Shown here: positions 10,676-23,178 of the stretch, piece after piece
Position numbering within the stretch: the first letter of the stretch is position 1
Layout of the letters: each line of letters opens with the position of its first letter
NCBI RefSeq assembly: GCF_023159225.1
Contig: NC_063169.1
Coordinates: 56,631,934-56,695,933, forward strand
From: Perognathus longimembris pacificus
Lineage: Eukaryota > Chordata > Mammalia > Rodentia > Heteromyidae
Direction of reading: 5' to 3'
Length of the DNA: 64,000 nucleotides
Program-made: the position numbers and the translations under genes
Notes under the pieces: generated by a model
Told to the model about the DNA's origin: nothing
Database searches by the model: none
Seen by the model: the letters and a program-made list of their open reading frames with translations, nothing else

Positions 10676-12403
10676 CCTCCTATAAAGTGTAAGAATTAAG
10701 TCTGGTACTGTGTTTCTATGGAGGAATGCTGACCAGATGGAGTAATTATATTCAGTGCATATTATATAAAAATTGAACTGTGTTACTTGAGGATAGGGAT
10801 GAGAGGGTGAAATGGGTAGAACAACAGAAGTAGTGACATTGATCAAGAGGCAATATAGTCATAAAAACCTGAGATGGAATTGAAATTTCCTCGTATAACT
10901 ACTTAATAATAAAAAGTAAGCAACAATAATAAACAAATGTTAGGGGAAGGGTATGTAGGAGATGTCTGTTTGAGTAATTTTGAATGTTTTGCTTCTCACT
11001 ATAAGGACAGAAAAGAAAGAAGGATGGAGGTGTTCAACTAGTACATAGAAATGAAAAGAAGGGGAGTGTCAGGGTGTGACCTATTGCCTACATGTGGCTG
11101 CATTGGACTAAGTGAGCAGTTATGCACCGCTTCAACAATGGGGTCTGGTTAATGTTATGAGACCATTCCTCTACTCAACATTCTCCACCTCACCCAGCTC
11201 ATGCCTCTTCAGTGTTAACAGTAAACCAAAAAATAAAGAACAAAAAAAGAGATGCTCTATCATAATAACAGCAATGGAATTCTTAGAGCACTCACAGGGT
11301 ATGTATTTTTGAGAGTGACATTCTTCCCATGCATTCTCCCAATTTGTCGTAACAGGTGGCTATGTGACAGAAGGATAACAGAACTAGTAGCTTGAAGACA
11401 GCACCCCCCCCCCGAATTACATCATTTTACATTAATTAGTATTTACTAGCCAATTGATTATATTCCATAGAAGGTCAGAACTATTAATATGTTTACACAC
11501 ACCATTTTTTTACATATATGATTAACATTCAACAAGCTCAAAAAGTAGCATGCTTAAAAATATTTCTAGTGTCAGTTAAACTCCTGTTAAAATAACAGCT
11601 CTTCCCAGATTTTTGTGCTTGAAGATAGAAGAAAACAAAAGGAAGAAAGTCAAGGATGATTTTTCTTTCTTTTATGTTTAAAACAGATTTGGATTTTTTT
11701 TTGAAACTTTGCCTTGGTACTTCAGAGGTAAACAGTTTCTACTTTTAATGACAATTCCAGTACAGCTAGAGCTGGTTCAAGGCATGTTGTTTTTCTCCTT
11801 GTTTATGGCTATTGTCTACTCTGAATGAGTATGCCCGTGCTCTGATTGGTTGGCACTTATTGTACCAGTTATTATATACAGTATTTTAAACAACACCTCA
11901 GAGAATAACTGACAGAAAAGTTGGAAGTAATTGTCACCTCATCCAAAATCCAATTATGTAGGAACTTCCATGCTGTAGTTGGAAGGCTGTTACATGTGTC
12001 CAATATGAGCAGCAGCTGCCCACTTTATTATTGCTCTCTAGAGAAATAATAGCTCAAGGATGTCCAAACTCTTATGAGAATAAATCAAAACACTTACAAA
12101 GTGTTTGTACTTGTTTATACTAGTCATATTTTCACACATTGAGTTATACTGAAAACTTTGTTCAATTATTTTGCCGTGTTTGTATTTTTCTTACTGAGTA
12201 ACAATACACATTCAGTAGATAAGAATCTCAGTATCCAAGTCTTTTTTATATCAGTCGAGGTAAAGTGTTTAACAAAATTCTCCACTCACAGTATTTTTTT
12301 AAAGATTATTGAATATCTATTAGTAAGCAAACATCTATGATGATGCTTTCATTAAGAAAATATTATAACATGAATTCTTGCCTTATAACATCTTTCAATA
12401 AAT
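10676..12403. other. Unique AT-rich DNA, no gene recognised
   Basis: No gene is recognised. A homopolymer run of ten C lies at 11404-11413. A CCAAT-like CTGATTGGTTGG sits near 11840 with no associated promoter features. Confidence 0.5.
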
Positions 12404-12413
12404 GAAAAAGGTA

Positions 12414-12630
12414 GGGCTGGGGATATGGCTTAGTGGCAAGAGTGCTTGCCTTGTATACATGAGGCCCTGGGTTTAATTTCCCCATCACCACATATACAGA
12501 AAATGGCCAGAAGTGGCGCTGTGGCTCAAGTGGCAGAGTGCTAGCCTTGAGCAAAAAGAAGCCAGGGACAGTGCTCAGGCCCTGAGTCCAAGCCCCAGGA
12601 CTGGCCAAAATAAAAAATAAATAAATAAAG
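12414..12630 (+). repeat. IDL-Geo dimeric SINE
   Basis: A full sense copy with a tail of AAATAAAT units. A 9 bp TSD, GAAAAAGGT, lies at 12404-12412 and 12631-12639. Confidence 0.9.
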
Positions 12631-12724
12631 GAAAAAGGTGTGCAATATGTATTGAGATAATTCTACATTATGTTAATGAGCAGTCTTCAGGAAAATCATT
12701 TCAAATTTTATTCATTTATTTACT

Positions 12725-12800
12725 TGTTTATGTGAAAGTTTTTACTTTAGGGCCTTAGTGTTTAGTAGGCTAGGTCTCTACCATATAGGTCACATCCTGA
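12725..12800 (-). repeat. ID-like SINE remnant, weak
   Basis: GGGCCTTAGTGTTTAGTAGG, then CTAGGTCTCTACCATATAGG, resembles a worn antisense ID-like tRNA half. It is short and diverged. Confidence 0.35.
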
Positions 12801-13007
12801 GTTTTTAAAAGGAACAATTAGAAAAAATATTAAGTAATTGTCTTGACTGTAGGAGTACAAAAAAGAAAAATTCATTTATTGGATAAATGAATATTAAATA
12901 AGATTATAATGAGCAGAAAACTTGTCTACTACATGATTGGAATAAGTCTGATGTAATCATAGACACAACAGACAGACAGCTTAGTGTTTCACGCTTTATG
13001 ATTGCTT

Positions 13008-13280
13008 CAAAAAATTTTTATTGTCAAAGTAATGTACAGTTATAGTTACAAAGGTAAGGTGGTGAGTACATTTCTTCTCAAACCTTTTACCTCCTCCTTT
13101 GGTTTTCTCCCATCTTACCCCCTCCTTAGTTTCCTCCCCACCCTCCCCAGAGTTGCACAGTTGGTTTACAGCATATTGTCTTGTAAGAATTGCTGTTGCA
13201 ATGGTTCACCTTTTACCTGGTTCACCTTTACTTTGTTGTTCCTCTTCCCTAGTTCTTATCTCACATGCAGTGGCCAAGAG
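13008..13280 (-). mobile_element. L1 3' UTR fragment, antisense
   Basis: TTTTTATTGTCAAAGTAATG, a GGTGAGTACATTTCTTCTC block, a C-rich tract (antisense of the G-rich L1 tract) and GTTGCACAGTTGGTTTAC follow the reversed L1 3' UTR order. It is 5' truncated. Confidence 0.8.
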
Positions 13281-13779
13281 TATGAGTGGGAGATAGGAGC
13301 TGTGGGTAAAATTGTCCAGGAAGGGAGGGCAAAGTTCAGATGAAAGACAGACTTATATGTGTGTTATATAGATTAAGCTTCATCCTACCTGTGAAAACAC
13401 ACTGATTTCTAGTATGTAGATGGCTGAGCTAGAGTTTGCTTTTCTGTATTAACTAATAAATTTACGGTCTCTGAATCTGAGAGTAGCCACCCAGAAGGTG
13501 GGCAAACAAATTAGGGATTACCTTTGTACTAGCATGGTGATATAAATTTTAGTACCAATTATTTTAGTTAAAACTAGTTATGAGCACACTTCCTGATTAC
13601 TAGGTCTGATTATCTTGAGTGTGCAAATATGATAGAATTCATTTCAGTAGACAATTCAGAAGGCTCTTTTCGGTAGAACCTGTAGAAGGTCTCCTTTTAG
13701 ACTTTCCCTATTTACCACTGAAAGGCATCTGATACAGGACCCCAACAATGATTACTTTCCTCCGCAGCTCCACTTTGTG

Positions 13780-13845
13780 AATTTTTCTATTTTCCTAAAT
13801 TTAATTTTACTTTCTGTTTGTGGCAAGTGTTATTAATTTTTCATG
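13780..13845 (+). repeat. Unnamed repeat, copy 1
   Basis: Starts AATTTTTCTATTTTCCTAAA and shares most bases with 15106-15167 in the same orientation. Confidence 0.7.
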
Positions 13846-15105
13846 TTCAAAGAGTCTGTTCTCCTTTCAGGCCTTTGTTTACCCATGGCCATCCATGGAG
13901 TTCCTTGTGATAATTCTACTCTATACCAAACATCTCTCTTCCAAAGTGAATTTAATTTCAGAAAACAACCAATAGCTACTCTGCGTCAACTCTTCAAAGA
14001 ACAGGTATTATAGGAACAAACAATACTCATGATTTTAGACAACACCAGAATATTAATTAGACATTGTTTCTACTTTTGTAAAGTCATCTAGAAAAGGATT
14101 TATCAAACTGTGTACATGGATGATGCACTGTTGTAATAAGGAGCTTCCAAGTTTGCTTATTTAATAGCTAGCATTCGCCTTGAATGGGGTACTTGCTGGT
14201 TATGTATGCACTGTCTAATTTATTTTTTCAACAAATGCCAAGTAATTGAAAATTAATTTTAAGCCAGTTTGTAAGGAATAGAACGAAGTTGTAGAGTACT
14301 GCTTAAGTTAGCACCGCCCTTACCATCCCCAGATGAAGACGTTGGCTTTTTCTGTTATTTTTGTTCAGAAGTGAGATTCCTTGCAATGCATTCTGTTTAA
14401 GTATCTCTCCTGAAATCATTTTTGCATACTAAGATTGATCAGAAGTAAAAAGCTTATGTTGCGTGTTAAAAAAATATAATGGAACAGTAAGCTAAAGAGA
14501 GTTGGAATTAATTAATTAATCACAGGAAGGCAGCCACAGCTGTTTTGGATCATGCTGCATGCATTTCCCAGAACCAGCACAATTATTTAGAACAGAAGGC
14601 AGAAGCAGAGACATTGATTGGAACTGCAGGGGGAATATTGGTAGGCAGAATATAATTGCTCATTATTTTTATTTGTATCTTTGCACTTCCTTGTTTCTCC
14701 TTCCCTTTGTTCTTTAATAATACTCAAGAATTTGCATGAAAATACATTCTTTTCATGGCTTATATATTTATCCTGGTCTTCTAGCTTGTCTCACTAGGAA
14801 GCCATAATCAGTTTCATATCATTATCATTTCCACACAAACCAATTGGGGTATCAGAATCCTAGAAATGAATCCTAGTAGAAATGAATGAACGAAGAAATA
14901 AGACATTTACTTATTTTTATGTACTTATCAAGTTACAAACTAAAAAGAAGAATAAATGTAAAATGGAAAGTAAAAGATAACTAATGTAGCTTTTAATATA
15001 AAGTCTTCATCTGTCCTTGAAAATTGAGTAATTTCCTTTTGGATGAAAGAGAAAGATATCCTCAGATCTAGAGCCTTGGATACATAAGCAATTAGGATTT
15101 CACAG

Positions 15106-15167
15106 AATTTTTCTATTTTCCTAAATTTGATTTTGCTTTCTCTTTGGGGTGTTGCTAAGTTTTCATG
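15106..15167 (+). repeat. Unnamed repeat, copy 2
   Basis: The partner of 13780-13845. Similarity stops abruptly at the left edge and fades at the right edge. Confidence 0.7.
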
Positions 15168-15324
15168 CCAATTACCAATATATTCAAATCTTGTCAGCAC
15201 ACTTATGTAAGTAAAATTGTATTAGAATATTAAGTCAATAATGCGGATGACAATGGATTGTGGAAAACTCATACACACTGAAAGAAATGAGAGTGGCTTA
15301 GATATTTGATCAATAGCAATGTAT

Positions 15325-15500
15325 AAAAATAGCAACATAGCTTAACCGGAGGAATTGTACTAAGTGGATAAGCCAAACACAAAAATAAAAAATACTGCAT
15401 AAACTCATCTTGATTTGGAATATATTTTAAAGACAAATATGTAGAAATATAGCTTATACTGGGTGGTAACAGGCAAAGTAGGGGAGGAAATGAATATAAA
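15325..15500 (+). mobile_element. Old L1 3' fragment, sense
   Basis: AAGTGGATAAGCCAAACACA, then AATACTGCATAAACTCATC, then GGGTGGTAACAGGCAAAG match the order of an old mammalian L1 3' end, a different subfamily from the young L1 at 21-28 kb. Confidence 0.6.
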
Positions 15501-16232
15501 CTTACCATTACACAAAATAATTATGGGATGTTATATACAGTAGGAATGTAGTTACAAATATTGTGTTGCCTATTGAAAACTTGCTTAAATAGAAGGCTTG
15601 AGATGCTCTCAAGAGAAAACTAAATGAAAACATAGAACAAAGAATATCTATGTACATTGTTTTTCCATAGAATTTATTTCTTGTGATATGCTCAAAACAT
15701 CATGCTATTGTATGCATGCCTTTAATTTACAGAATAAAATAAAGAAAATGAATAAAATTTTCTGTGGTTAGTTACCTGCTCCATAAATGATTCATTCAGG
15801 TTGATTCAATTAATGCACAGGGTAGCAGTATTTGTTGTCATGTGTCTTATTTGTAGTGTAAAAAATTATAAAATTCAAGATTTTCACCTCAATATTTTAA
15901 TTCCTACTTGGAATATTGTTTGAAAGTTAAAAAGGAAGTTTTCTTTCCAGTGAACTTCAAAATAAAACAAAGAGACACTTAGTCACCAATTTGTATCTTA
16001 CCTAAACATTCAAAATACCAATAGGTTGTTAATGGAATTGCGTGATCCTGCACTTTAGTGACGACTTTACCTATGGTTTACATCAGTAAAAACATAATTA
16101 TTTTACCAAATACCAATTAACAAACAAATGGAGTACTCATCTACTGCAATGTGTTTCATTGCAAAGAAATCCATTATCTTTTTCAAACGATTGAATCCAC
16201 TACCAAGTACTATTTAAATCAAGGATCTGCAG
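15501..16232. other. Unique AT-rich DNA, nothing recognised
   Basis: No gene or named repeat is seen. Confidence 0.5.
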
Positions 16233-16345
16233 CAATTTTATTCTGCTTCAAAGAGCCAAGTTGTAAACATTTTTGGCTCTGCCAGCCATGCATTCTCTGT
16301 AGCAACTAGGTAAAGATGGTGCTGTAATCTGAAATGAACTTCTGT
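16233..16345 (+). repeat. MER20-like hAT DNA transposon relic
   Basis: AAAGAGCCAAGTTGTAAACA, then TTTTTGGCTCTGCCAGCCAT, then TCTCTGTAGCAACTAGG follow the MER20 (hAT-Charlie) consensus as I recall it. No terminal inverted repeats survive. Confidence 0.6.
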
Positions 16346-17094
16346 AAAGTTATGCTATGATAAAACTTATATAACCAAACAAACAGCAAGATACGTTTGC
16401 CAATCTGTTTAAAATATCCTAGAAAAAAATCACTGCACAATAAACATTTGTTAATAATTTTTAAATTCCTTTTAATATGATTTCTTCAACTTCTCAAGTA
16501 TTGGATGAGTGGTGGTTTTAATTTCAACTCTTGAAAACAGGAACATTTTATTAGATAAAACCTATGAATTTTTGTCATACTCTCGTTTGAGATGATCTAG
16601 CCAAAATGCAGAATGGTTTGAGTTGGAAATGTACTAGATTAACATTCTATAATATTGCTTGAAAAAGGACAATATGAAAAAGGAAAGCTATATGTGTTCT
16701 CATCTAGATCTTAGTACCTCAGAAATATGAGTCTCTTCTAGTCAGAAAATCAGACTGCTAATTATTTCTGAAGTAACCAAACACTTTTTTCTCATTTTCT
16801 TTCATTTAAACGTAACCTTGAAAGGTGAAGCCACCACAATAATCTATCCAAAGAAACTCAGATGATCACATGATCATGAAATCCATGATCACAACGAAAT
16901 ATGGTAAGCATGGATTAAAGATGAATGTTAAATTTCTGGCAACAACAATAAGAGTGAGATAGGGCCAGAATAATTGCAACATTCTACTGTTTGGAAAGTT
17001 TTTGACAAGGTGATCTAGCATGATTAACCAAAAGAACATACAAACAATGATGACTGACCTGAGGAAGAAATTTTGTAGTATTGTGCCTTTTTTA
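16346..17094. other. AT-rich DNA, nothing recognised
   Basis: No gene is recognised. A minus-strand open frame at 16866-17195 runs into the LTR relic and shows no domain. Confidence 0.5.
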
Positions 17095-17512
17095 GTGTGT
17101 TTAGGTCCTATGACAAAGTACCAGAGACTGTGTAGCTTAAAGAACAGAAATATGTTTCTCATAGTTCTAAAAGATGGAAAATTCAAGACAAACAAGCTAG
17201 GTAGATTTTGTGTGTCCGGGGCGGCGGGGGGCGGGGGGGGGCATTTTCTCCTTTATCTTCAGCCATATCCTCTGTGTTCTCGCATAGCTCATCCTCAGTG
17301 TTTGGGAAGAGGAAAAATATAGAGGAGACAGATTATGAGGAGTAAGTAAAAGGGGGAGGAGGGGGAATATTGATTCCTAAGTTTGTCTAACCCAATCTAC
17401 AACTGCTTACACACCAAAAGCCCCACCCACCTCCCACAAGTGTCACAGTAGACTTTAACATATGACTTCAAGGATCCCAAGACCTTCATTGCAAGCAGCA
17501 TATTAAACATCC
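17095..17512 (-). repeat. LTR relic, ERVL-MaLR-like, antisense
   Basis: CAAAGTACCAGAGACTGTGT, then AGAACAGAAATATGTTTCTC, and 300 bp later AAGCCCCACCCACCTCCCAC, then TTTAACATATGACTT match the order of a MaLR LTR read backwards. A G-rich patch (about 17216-17241) interrupts it. Confidence 0.6.
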
Positions 17513-18138
17513 TTTAAAAAAATAATTTGAAGTCCCTCTGAGTTTTCTGGCCCAAACCGGGGGGTTATGAGAGAGTATCTTTTTACTTTATCATACAATT
17601 CATCAATGATATGAAAAATACGATTCATTTTTTATAACATCCTATAAAACCGATCTCATTGTCTTTGGCACCTCACTGTTACTGATTTCAAAAGTAATAT
17701 TAAGAGCCATATCACCAAGGAACTTCTCCAGAAATAATTACTAGGATTGAATTAATAGAAAATCATTTGATTAATTTAATCTTAAGACTTAGGAACGAAC
17801 CATGATATAGCTTCCTATACTTTTGTTTCTTTTGTACTTGTGAGAAAGATATATTCCTTTTTCTATAGACAGCAAATATTTTATTGTTTTTTATGTGAGA
17901 ATATTAATAGCCTATTTTCTACCTGAGCAAATCTATTGATTTTTGTATAGGTGTCCTATTATAAAACATTGTATTGGATATTTTAATGGAAAGTTTTCTA
18001 ATTTAGTTCTTTGAGATATTTCTGTGTACACATATTGTCAAAGGTAATGTCCTCAATATCTCTTATTTCTATTTTGTGGTAAATATATAAAACACAATTT
18101 ATTCAAATAATGTTAAAAATAATCATGAAGAAAAAATT
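17513..18138. other. AT-rich DNA, nothing recognised
   Basis: No gene or named repeat is seen. Confidence 0.5.
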
Positions 18139-18215
18139 GGGTTGTGGCTGACGTTGTGGAGCATGTAAATAGCAAATATGAGATCTTGAGTTCAAGATAC
18201 AGTAGTGGAAGAAAA
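18139..18215 (+). repeat. ID-like SINE remnant
   Basis: GTTGTGGAGCATGTAAATAG, then GAGATCTTGAGTTCAAGA, resembles a worn tRNA-derived ID half with a B-box-like GAGTTCAAGA. Confidence 0.45.
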
Positions 18216-19177
18216 TTTTAAAAGATGAAGAGTTGTTGAGTTCAATAAAAATGGTATTTTATCATTTGTTAATCTTTTTGTTAAAACTCAACTGGCTTAT
18301 TGTATGTATGTACATGTCTGTATGCCCTGAAATTGCTTTACTATTGAGCTGTTCCCTCTCATAAAAATGTACTTTGGAGAAGAAATATCCATCCTAAAAA
18401 TAAAATTAACTTTAGAAATGATTTTTTAAAGTATGTTAAATTGAAATTTGCATTTTGGTATATTCAGTAATGTTACTCAAACAATTAGGGGACATGATAC
18501 CATAGCTATTTAAATTGATATTTTTATTTTAAATCTTTATTCTAAACTTAGCTTAAACTTGACTTTACCAGTAAGTTACTTAATTAGTTTTCTTATTTTA
18601 ATAGCTTTAATATATCATTTAGAAAATTACTATGCTACTAGTTGGTAAATCATGCTTGGATTTCTGTGTTAATAATTTTAATATTGGATATCTACTTCTC
18701 ATTTTATGATAAGTTTAATTTCTTATCTCCTATCTAGAAGGGTTTGTAAAATATGAATTAATTTGTTCAGTGTAGGTAGAAAAGGAAGGTAATAGTGACA
18801 ATAAACATTTTTTAGGTTTCTCAGGGTTGCTCTCATTTTTAAAATTTCATTTACATCCCTGTCATATGTAAAGTTATCTATTTATTTAGAAAATCATCCA
18901 CTTGATTGATGTGTTCCTCTTTAAACAAAGTAAGCACAGATAAGCATGGATACAATTTTGTACAGTTTGTGTTTATGGGCATTTTCATTTTCTTTACTTA
19001 AATTAGCAGAGGTACTCTTGTTTTTTTATTTGGCTATTTTGTGCAAAGAGGCTGATCTTGACTATAAGATACCATTACATTTATTGAGACCTCATCAGAA
19101 GTAAAGTAACTAAAGAATGAGTACCATGCCTGAGAAAAGACTTAAAATCTGGGTACCTGGCTTACTGTCACCATTTC
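18216..19177. other. AT-rich DNA, nothing recognised
   Basis: No gene or named repeat is seen. Confidence 0.5.
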
Positions 19178-19612
19178 TGGTATATTAGGTTTCCTATTGG
19201 TACTCTAACAACTTCCAACAAAATTATTGGCTAAAATACATTAAAAAGTTATTTCACATCTTAAAGTCTGCAGGTCTGGAGTTGAATATGGATTTTACCA
19301 TGGTGAAATATTGCAGGACTATTTAAATTCCTTATTGAAGCATCTATAAGAATATTTATATTTAAAGACCTCCCTTGTGCCTTGTCCTTGTGGTCTTTCC
19401 TTCATATTTAAGGCCTTTGCTAGAGGATCTGACTCTTACCTTTGTGATTATCTTGTTTTTTAGCCCACTAAAGCCTTTTGCTCAATAAACTGGGTCCACC
19501 TTGATAAAGTTCTGATCACTCAAGTTCCTAAGCTTTATAACATCTACTCATTGCTCTTTCACACAGAGAATTAAAAATACTCACAGGGTCCACATGAAAA
19601 GGTTAGGAAATG
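19178..19612 (-). repeat. LTR relic, MaLR-like, antisense
   Basis: TTTCCTATTGGTACTCTAAC, then TTATTGGCTAAAATACATT at the left, and GGGTCCACCTTGATAAAG, then CTCACAGGGTCCAC at the right, parallel a common eutherian LTR-type repeat read in reverse. The subfamily is unresolved. Confidence 0.4.
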
Positions 19613-20685
19613 AACAAACTTGCCAGCCTTTCCTTTGCTTAACACACATCTTTTACTTTTGTCATTCCTGTTTTCAGGTTCAGATTAAGTTACACATCGC
19701 TTATAAATAAATTAATGCAAATGACTCTGGTCTTATCTATAATTTATTTTCTTTAATCTTTGTCAAATTTATCTTTTAATTGGTTTCTAAGTATGTTCCA
19801 AACAGTTGTTTAGTTTTCTGTGGCTGGCCAGGAATCTATCTACATAAATTATTGCATTTGGCCACAATTTGTATTAAATTATAAATATCCCCAATGTTAA
19901 TACACAGATTGTGTTGACAGAATTTGTTTGCCTGTATTGACCATCGGTTTCATCAAACTAATTACTGTATTACCTCAGTAAACAAGCTTATATTTGGAAA
20001 ATATTTTATGCTGCTATTTAACTTAAAGAATTAATTCTCTAAATTTTATACTTCCTTATCTTTTGTTATTTAATTTTCTAACATGGATATATTTAGTGAA
20101 CCCATCATTGCTTGGTTATCATAGGAAAACTGATATCACAAAAAGGTAGATTGATTCCCTGATAATAAAAGTGTAAGTCAAAGAACTCTTCTGTTCAAAA
20201 ATCAAGTATTTATCAAATGCAATCAATGATTAATTAAAAGTACTGAAAACACATTTAATAATTTTACTAAAGATTTTGGAGAACACTGATTAAAAACCAA
20301 ATAATAAACATGCCTAAACCACTTAGATCCATTAATAACTATACAGTTTACTAAGTATGAAATATTGTTTTCATTTTTAGTGTCATAAAATTAAGTGTAA
20401 TTTGTGCTTAATGGGTTCTGAATTTTTTTCTTCTAAATAGTTTTATTTTTAACTTGTAACTAGCTGACCATTTTGGTAAAACTTATTTTTAAAATTCTAT
20501 CATATGAGTAATAGCAAAAGTCTTAAATAAAATACCCAAGATTTACACAAATACATATCCAACACACACTTTGATGTACCAGTCTTAGTATTTATATTGT
20601 GCTTTTACAGTATTGTAGCCTCTTTAAAATATTGTAAACTAGTTTAGGTTTTTGGGTGTCTTTAAAAATTTCTTTATACTGTTAT
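19613..20685. other. AT-rich DNA, nothing recognised
   Basis: About 1 kb of low-complexity AT-rich sequence without a recognisable element. Confidence 0.5.
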
Positions 20686-20945
20686 TGTTATTGCTGGTGT
20701 TGTTTAGAGGTTCTGAGAATGGAACTTAGAGCTCTGTGCATGTAAAGTGGACACTCCATGTCTTGAGCCACACCTAAACCTTTTTGCTTTAGTAATCTTA
20801 ACAATGGGGGTTGGAATTATGCCTGGGACCATCTGAATTTATTTCCACATAGCAAGAATAGCAACATAAGCGAATATACTCATCTGTTGTTCTTCCCTTC
20901 TCAGCCTGAATACAAACAGACACAGCCACTATGCCTGGTTATGGT
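20686..20945 (-). repeat. B1-dID-like composite SINE, antisense, old
   Basis: The plus strand shows a reversed ID-like half (GAACTTAGAGCTCTGTGCAT, then CTTGAGCCACACCTAAACC) followed by a reversed B1-like half ending CAGCCACTATGCCTGG. The order fits B1-dID. Confidence 0.55.
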
Positions 20946-20964
20946 ATTTGATATTGTTACTGTT

Positions 20965-21174
20965 TTTTTCTTTCTGTAAGCATAATTCCTTCCCATTGAC
21001 TCAAGTTGCTGTTCATCAATAGTTTTTCCTTTCTGTTGCTGAGTAGTTCTCTGTTTTATGGATTGCCAGATCTTTATTTATTTACATTCTATCCCACTCG
21101 ATTCATTGAGGGTCATTATATTGGTTTCTAGTTTGGGATATTGAAAAAAAAAAAAAAAGCTAAGAGCACTGTAT
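20965..21174 (-). mobile_element. Old antisense L1, left part, split by a younger L1
   Basis: TTGCTGAGTAGTTCTCTGTT, then TATGGATTGCCAGATCTTTA, then TTGGTTTCTAGTTTGGGATA is reversed 3' ORF2 sequence of an old mammalian L1. It stops at the young L1 and resumes at 28693 in the same reversed order. Confidence 0.7.
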
Positions 21175-21186
21175 AAAGATTTCTAT
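21175..21186. repeat. Left target-site duplication of the full-length L1
   Basis: AAAGATTTCTAT. The partner at 28681-28692 is AAAGATTTGTAT, with one mismatch. Confidence 0.75.
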
Positions 21187-23178
21187 GGGGGGATGGGTTG
21201 GGACTGCGGAGGAGCAGCAGAGCCCGAGCTGAGCTCCCTCCAACATTGCAGTTTTCCCATCCCAAAGAAACTATTACCCCTAGATAGACTTCCCAAATAA
21301 GTTATTACAGTACAGGGATTCTGGCCAGGAAGGAAAAATCGACTCTGTTGGTCTGAAAACACAGATTTGAGCTCCAGGCGATGTCCCGTGCAGGCACCTG
21401 CACAGGGCTGCGCACTCTGTGCAGCTCAGCTGAGACCAGGGAGCAATCCTCCAGACGGCAGCATACAGACAAGGATCACAGGCTGAGCACAAACGGGCTG
21501 AAATCGCAGAGACAGCATGAGTACTCCCACGAAAGACATTCTCACTCGCACCGACAGAGCAGCTCCTTCCCCAACGACCAAAGCAAAGCAAAGTGCCATC
21601 TTTGATACTGTCAAAGGGTCAGACCAGACTGGAGCTAAAGCCCGCCTGGGGAAAGCAAGGACAAAGCGGCCATCTTTGAGAAGAGCAAGAGGGACCAACC
21701 AGTGAGAGCCAGCTCTGCCCAGGAGATCAACCGTTGCCCAGGTGGGGGGGCTCGTTCTGGGCCTCAGCTCGGCTAGAGGTGCCCACACTGCCTAGCGGAA
21801 TTCCTAAATTAAAAGCAAAAGTGGCAAACAGCTATCGGTGGGACGGAACAGCCACATGGGAGAACAAACTCGACACAGATAAACGGTCCTGTTTAGAAGC
21901 CCAATTCCCAGGCCGAAATGGAGCTGAATTCCATATCCAGCTCTGCCCAGAAGGCCGCCCTGCCCAGGAGGGAGGAAACTCCCCAAGGCAAGCAACTCTC
22001 AGCTGGGTAAACCAGACCAGAGGTGCCCCGTCCTGCTGAGCCCACAGCCTTTTCAGATCCAGGCATTAGAGGCAGCGGCCACACAACCACAGGAGGAGGC
22101 ACAGTTTCCAAGACTGTTGATGTCCCCATCTACAGTGGATGCCCAAGTCTTACTTGCAAGCTGTGGGAATCACAGAGCCAAGGATTTCACTAATGGGGAT
22201 GAGGGTCAGAGCAGATCCACCCCTTGCTAACTGAAAGCAAGTCCAACCAGCTAAGCAACAGAATAGACAGCAGACCATCACAAGGAAACCAGAGACTGTA
22301 GAAACCCCACCCGAACAGGGAAGACTTGGGTTTTTTTGTTTGTTTTGTCTCAACAGCTTTTTAAGCTTTTATATTTATATTTATTTTTTTCTTATATTTT
22401 CATTTCTGAAAGATCATTGGTTTGTTTTTGTTTTCCATTTTCACCTGTTGGTTCTATTAAGTTTTTTTTTTTGTTGTAGTTTTTGTTGTTCATTTATTTT
22501 CTTTTTTCTATTTCTGGTGTTTTTTTATTCCTTTTTATTTTTTTAAATAATCTTTCTCTGTTATGTGCAACTGCCTTCCAGTATTCTTTCTTTATTTCTC
22601 TCTTTGTATTCTCTTTCTTTAAAAGTTACTTTCCTAGGAATAACAATGGCACTCTTTCCTGCTAAATCTCCATTGTCTATCATTTTAGCCTTGTTGTTTC
22701 TACTGATTCTACTCTCCTCCACATTTCCACGTCACTGAAGCTAAACCAAAATCATCACCACCCCCCCATACATTTTACTCTAGTTTCTTTACTACCTCTA
22801 ACTTACCCTCCTGACTTACTTTTAGGTCCTCCAGATACCATTGACTCCTGGTTATTGGATAGAGGGTATCCCTGCTTAATCCGAGTGAAACAAAGGGGTT
22901 CATAGAGAAAGCCAGTCCAAAAGGAACTTAATATAAGAACAAGAATTGCTCATAGGGTTGTAACAGTAAATAAGTAACTACTGAATACAGGGCTCAGGAT
23001 TGGTTGTTATATTGAAATTGTATTCTTTAGGAAAACCAAATCTAATTTTATACACAGAAATAAAAGGTATCTGTATATAATTGTGAATATCTAAGATTTA
23101 CACAACAGTGCTTGGTAAGGTGTGCTTTGGGTCTTAAACGGTGCTTACAGGTGCTTGTAGATTGGCATTCCCAATCAA
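21187..23178 (+). promoter_or_regulatory. L1 5' UTR (internal promoter region)
   Basis: The segment starts GGGGGGATGGGTTGGGAC and its first 1.1 kb is GC-richer than the flanks, as expected for an L1 internal pol II promoter. A weak internal repetition is visible: CCAGCTCTGCCC followed about 70-80 bp later by AGAGGTGCCC occurs twice (about 21709-21784 and 21938-22028). A very T-rich tract occupies about 22330-22560. A 120-codon antisense open frame lies at 21426-21788. Promoter function is inferred from position, not seen. Confidence 0.7.

Larger units (their letters stand above)
13281..15324. other. Mostly unique DNA with one local duplication
   Basis: No gene is recognised. A 66 bp segment at 13780-13845 recurs at 15106-15167. 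The stretch 14500-14640 has higher complexity and looks conserved-like, but that is only an impression. Confidence 0.4.

Noticed and set aside
16866..17195. 109-codon minus-strand frame
   Set aside because: Its upstream part lies in the antisense LTR relic and the rest in AT-rich DNA. No domain.
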